Part shown: in pieces, positions 14,883-16,238 of the stretch
Layout of the letters: each line of letters opens with the position of its first letter
How positions within the stretch are numbered: position 1 is the stretch's first letter
Source: Parvularcula sp964342585
Lineage (GTDB): Bacteria > Pseudomonadota > Alphaproteobacteria > Caulobacterales > Parvularculaceae
Reading direction: 5' to 3'
Length of the DNA stretch: 16,238 nucleotides
Assembly (NCBI GenBank): GCA_964342585.1
Contig: CAYFHK010000056.1
Span: 1-16,238, forward strand
Translations under genes and position numbers: made by a program
The notes under the pieces: generated by a model
The model's input: the letters and a program-made list of their open reading frames with translations, nothing else
Told to the model about the DNA's origin: nothing
Database searches by the model: none

Positions 14883-14903
14883 CGCGCAGATTTTGTCTGC
14901 GCG
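14883..14903 (+). promoter_or_regulatory. Hairpin in the probable atpH leader
   Basis: A perfect 8-bp GC-rich stem, CGCGCAGA (14883-14890) and TCTGCGCG (14896-14903), with a TTTTG loop, ends 23 nt before the atpH ATG. A GAGGGG Shine-Dalgarno follows at 14913-14918. There is no T-run after the stem, so it is not a terminator; it may stabilise the mRNA 5' end or affect translation of the ATP synthase operon. Confidence 0.4.
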
Positions 14904-14926
14904 TCCCGGCATGAGGGGTTTCTCGA

Positions 14927-15475
14927 ATGGCCGACTTTCGGTCCGAAGTGGCAGAGCGATATGCTGCGGCATTTTTCGATCTCGCCACCGAACAAGACGT
15001 TGTCTCCAAAGTTGAGGGTGACCTCGCCGCGTTGAAAAAAGCGTTGAGCGAAAGCGACGATTTGCGTCGCCTTGTGCGGTCACCGGTTTTTGGCAGCGAG
15101 CAAAAATCCACCGCGATGATCGCGCTGTTACAGCGTGGCGGTGCCCATCAACTGACGCAAAATCTGATCGCGCTGATGGCGCGTAACAGCCGGCTGTCCC
15201 TGATTGGTGAAACGATCACGGCCTTCATGCAGCTGGCGGCGGATGCGCGCGGTGAGGTGTCGGCCGAGGCCATTTCGGCGCGGCCCCTCACAACGGATCA
15301 GACAAATGCCCTGCGCAGCCAGATCGAGGCAGCCGTGGGCAAGGCGGTGAACCTTGCGACCGCCGTCGACGAAACTTTGATTGGCGGCATGATCGTGAAG
15401 GTCGGCAGCCGCATGATCGATTCATCACTCCGTACAAAGCTAAATCGTCTGCAACAGACTTTGAAAGAGGCCTGA
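14927..15475 (+). CDS. atpH: ATP synthase F1 subunit delta
   Basis: A 182-residue subunit of the peripheral stalk that links F1 to the membrane-bound b subunits. The N-terminal helical bundle begins EVAERYAAAFFDLATEQ, typical of delta; next come LRRLVRSPVF, LIALMARNSRLSLI, and the C-terminal part with GEVSAEAISARPLT and DETLIGGMIVKVGSRMIDSSLRTKLNRLQ, the family signature. ATG 14927 has GAGGGG 8 nt upstream. It opens the atpHA... operon, as is usual in alphaproteobacteria, where F1 genes are apart from the Fo genes. It lies 123 bp after the unrecognised membrane protein gene and 3 bp before atpA. Confidence 0.96.
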   Translation: MADFRSEVAERYAAAFFDLATEQDVVSKVEGDLAALKKALSESDDLRRLVRSPVFGSEQKSTAMIALLQRGGAHQLTQNLIALMARNSRLSLIGETITAFMQLAADARGEVSAEAISARPLTTDQTNALRSQIEAAVGKAVNLATAVDETLIGGMIVKVGSRMIDSSLRTKLNRLQQTLKEA

Positions 15476-15478
15476 TCC

Positions 15479-16238
15479 ATGGAACTCAACGCAGCTGAAA
15501 TCAGCTCGATTTTGAAGCAGCAGATCAAAGACTTCGGCAAAGAGGCAGAAGTTTCCGAGATCGGCCAGGTGCTCTCCGTCGGTGACGGGATCGCACGCGT
15601 CTACGGGCTGGACAACGTTCAAGCCGGTGAAATGGTCGAGTTCAACGGCGGCCTGAAAGGCATGGCCCTGAACCTCGAAGACGACAATGTCGGCGTCGTG
15701 ATCTTCGGTGACGACACCGGGATTAAAGAAGGCGACACCGTTAAGCGCACCAACGCCATTGTGGACGTGCCGACGGGCAAGGGCCTTCTGGGCCGCGTCG
15801 TTGATCCGCTCGGCAATCCGATCGATGGCAAAGGCCCGATCATGTATGATGAGCGCCGCGTCGTAGACGTGAAAGCGCCCGGGATTCTGCCGCGTAAGTC
15901 TGTGCACGAGCCCGTGCAAACCGGCATCAAGGCCATCGACGCCATGATCCCTGTCGGCCGCGGCCAGCGCGAATTGGTGATTGGCGACCGTCAGACGGGG
16001 AAAACCGCCATCTGCATCGACGCGATGCTGAACCAAAAAGCGCCGAACCAGGCAGCAAGCGACGATTCGGGCAAACTGTTCTGCATCTACGTTGCGATCG
16101 GGCAAAAACGCTCGACCGTCGCGCAGATCGTGAAGACGCTCGAAGACAATGGCGCGCTGGACTACACGATCGTGGTTGCAGCCACCGCGTCTGAGCCGGC
16201 CCCGCTTCAGTTCCTCGCGCCGTTTGCCGGCTGCGCCA
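15479..16238 (+). CDS. atpA: ATP synthase F1 subunit alpha (5' part, cut by the window end)
   Basis: The first 253 codons of the non-catalytic nucleotide-binding alpha subunit of F1. It starts MELNAAEISSILKQQIKDFG, with the beta-barrel region VGDGIARVYGLDNVQAGEMV and GKGLLGRVVDPLGNPIDGKG, then PVQTGIKAIDAMIPVGRGQRE and the Walker A loop GDRQTGKT at residues 169-176, matching the position known in E. coli. YVAIGQKRSTVAQIV and AATASEPAPLQFLAPF follow before the sequence ends. The start ATG 15479 is 3 bp after the atpH stop, so translation is probably coupled. The full-length protein should be about 510 residues; the rest lies beyond the window. Confidence 0.98.
   Translation, partial: MELNAAEISSILKQQIKDFGKEAEVSEIGQVLSVGDGIARVYGLDNVQAGEMVEFNGGLKGMALNLEDDNVGVVIFGDDTGIKEGDTVKRTNAIVDVPTGKGLLGRVVDPLGNPIDGKGPIMYDERRVVDVKAPGILPRKSVHEPVQTGIKAIDAMIPVGRGQRELVIGDRQTGKTAICIDAMLNQKAPNQAASDDSGKLFCIYVAIGQKRSTVAQIVKTLEDNGALDYTIVVAATASEPAPLQFLAPFAGCA

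Noticed and set aside
15440..16105. A 221-codon minus-strand frame opposite atpA
   Set aside because: atpA is unmistakable here; the antisense frame is rich in His, Asp and Val as expected from reverse-reading a biased gene.

Overview
The window looks like a chromosomal stretch of a moderately GC-rich alphaproteobacterium. The evidence is an F1-type ATP synthase operon starting atpH-atpA, the nadD-rsfS-rlmH-envC-ctpA block, a tlpA / lptM-lysA cluster and an egtB-egtD pair. The lineage could be near Parvularculaceae or Hyphomonadaceae, but the sequence alone does not settle this. There are no insertion sequences, phage genes, CRISPR arrays, tRNAs or rRNAs. The coding is dense and the longest gap is about 258 bp.

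Layout. On the minus strand, 1-806 holds the start of a lipoprotein gene (cut by the window edge) and a membrane-anchored TlpA-like thioredoxin-fold protein. 873-2876 (+) holds a tiny LptM-type lipoprotein, lysA (last step of lysine synthesis) and an unknown single-span membrane protein. 2819-3529 (-) is a YceI-like exported protein. 3741-4931 (+) is yggT-folD. 4928-7156 (-) is an ergothioneine operon (egtB, then egtD). 7415-11984 (+) is nadD, rsfS, rlmH, an EnvC-like amidase activator and ctpA, closed by a strong intrinsic terminator at about 12009-12041. 12048-12914 (-) is a TerC-like membrane protein. 13070-14803 (+) is a large unrecognised membrane protein. 14927 to the end (+) is atpH and the first half of atpA.

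How the genes work together. lptM, envC and ctpA serve the envelope and cell wall. lysA gives lysine from meso-diaminopimelate, itself a peptidoglycan building block. rsfS and rlmH act on the large ribosomal subunit, nadD makes the dinucleotide precursor of NAD and folD supplies one-carbon folates. egtB and egtD make the thiol antioxidant ergothioneine. atpHA belongs to energy conversion.

Most notable points. (1) rlmH lacks an ATG/GTG/TTG that would include its conserved first strand; that strand follows the rsfS stop codon directly and in the same frame, so a CTG start or readthrough is likely. (2) The TerC-like protein has amides or Thr at four positions where the family has acidic residues. 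(3) The large protein before atpH ends in a region resembling TauD/CAS-type oxygenases, but with Ser and Thr where the two iron-binding histidines would be; it may be a membrane-tethered pseudo-enzyme. (4) Two 13-bp palindromes 21 bp apart lie between divergent egtB and nadD, with a degenerate third copy nearer nadD. (5) argH is absent from its usual place between tlpA and lptM-lysA.
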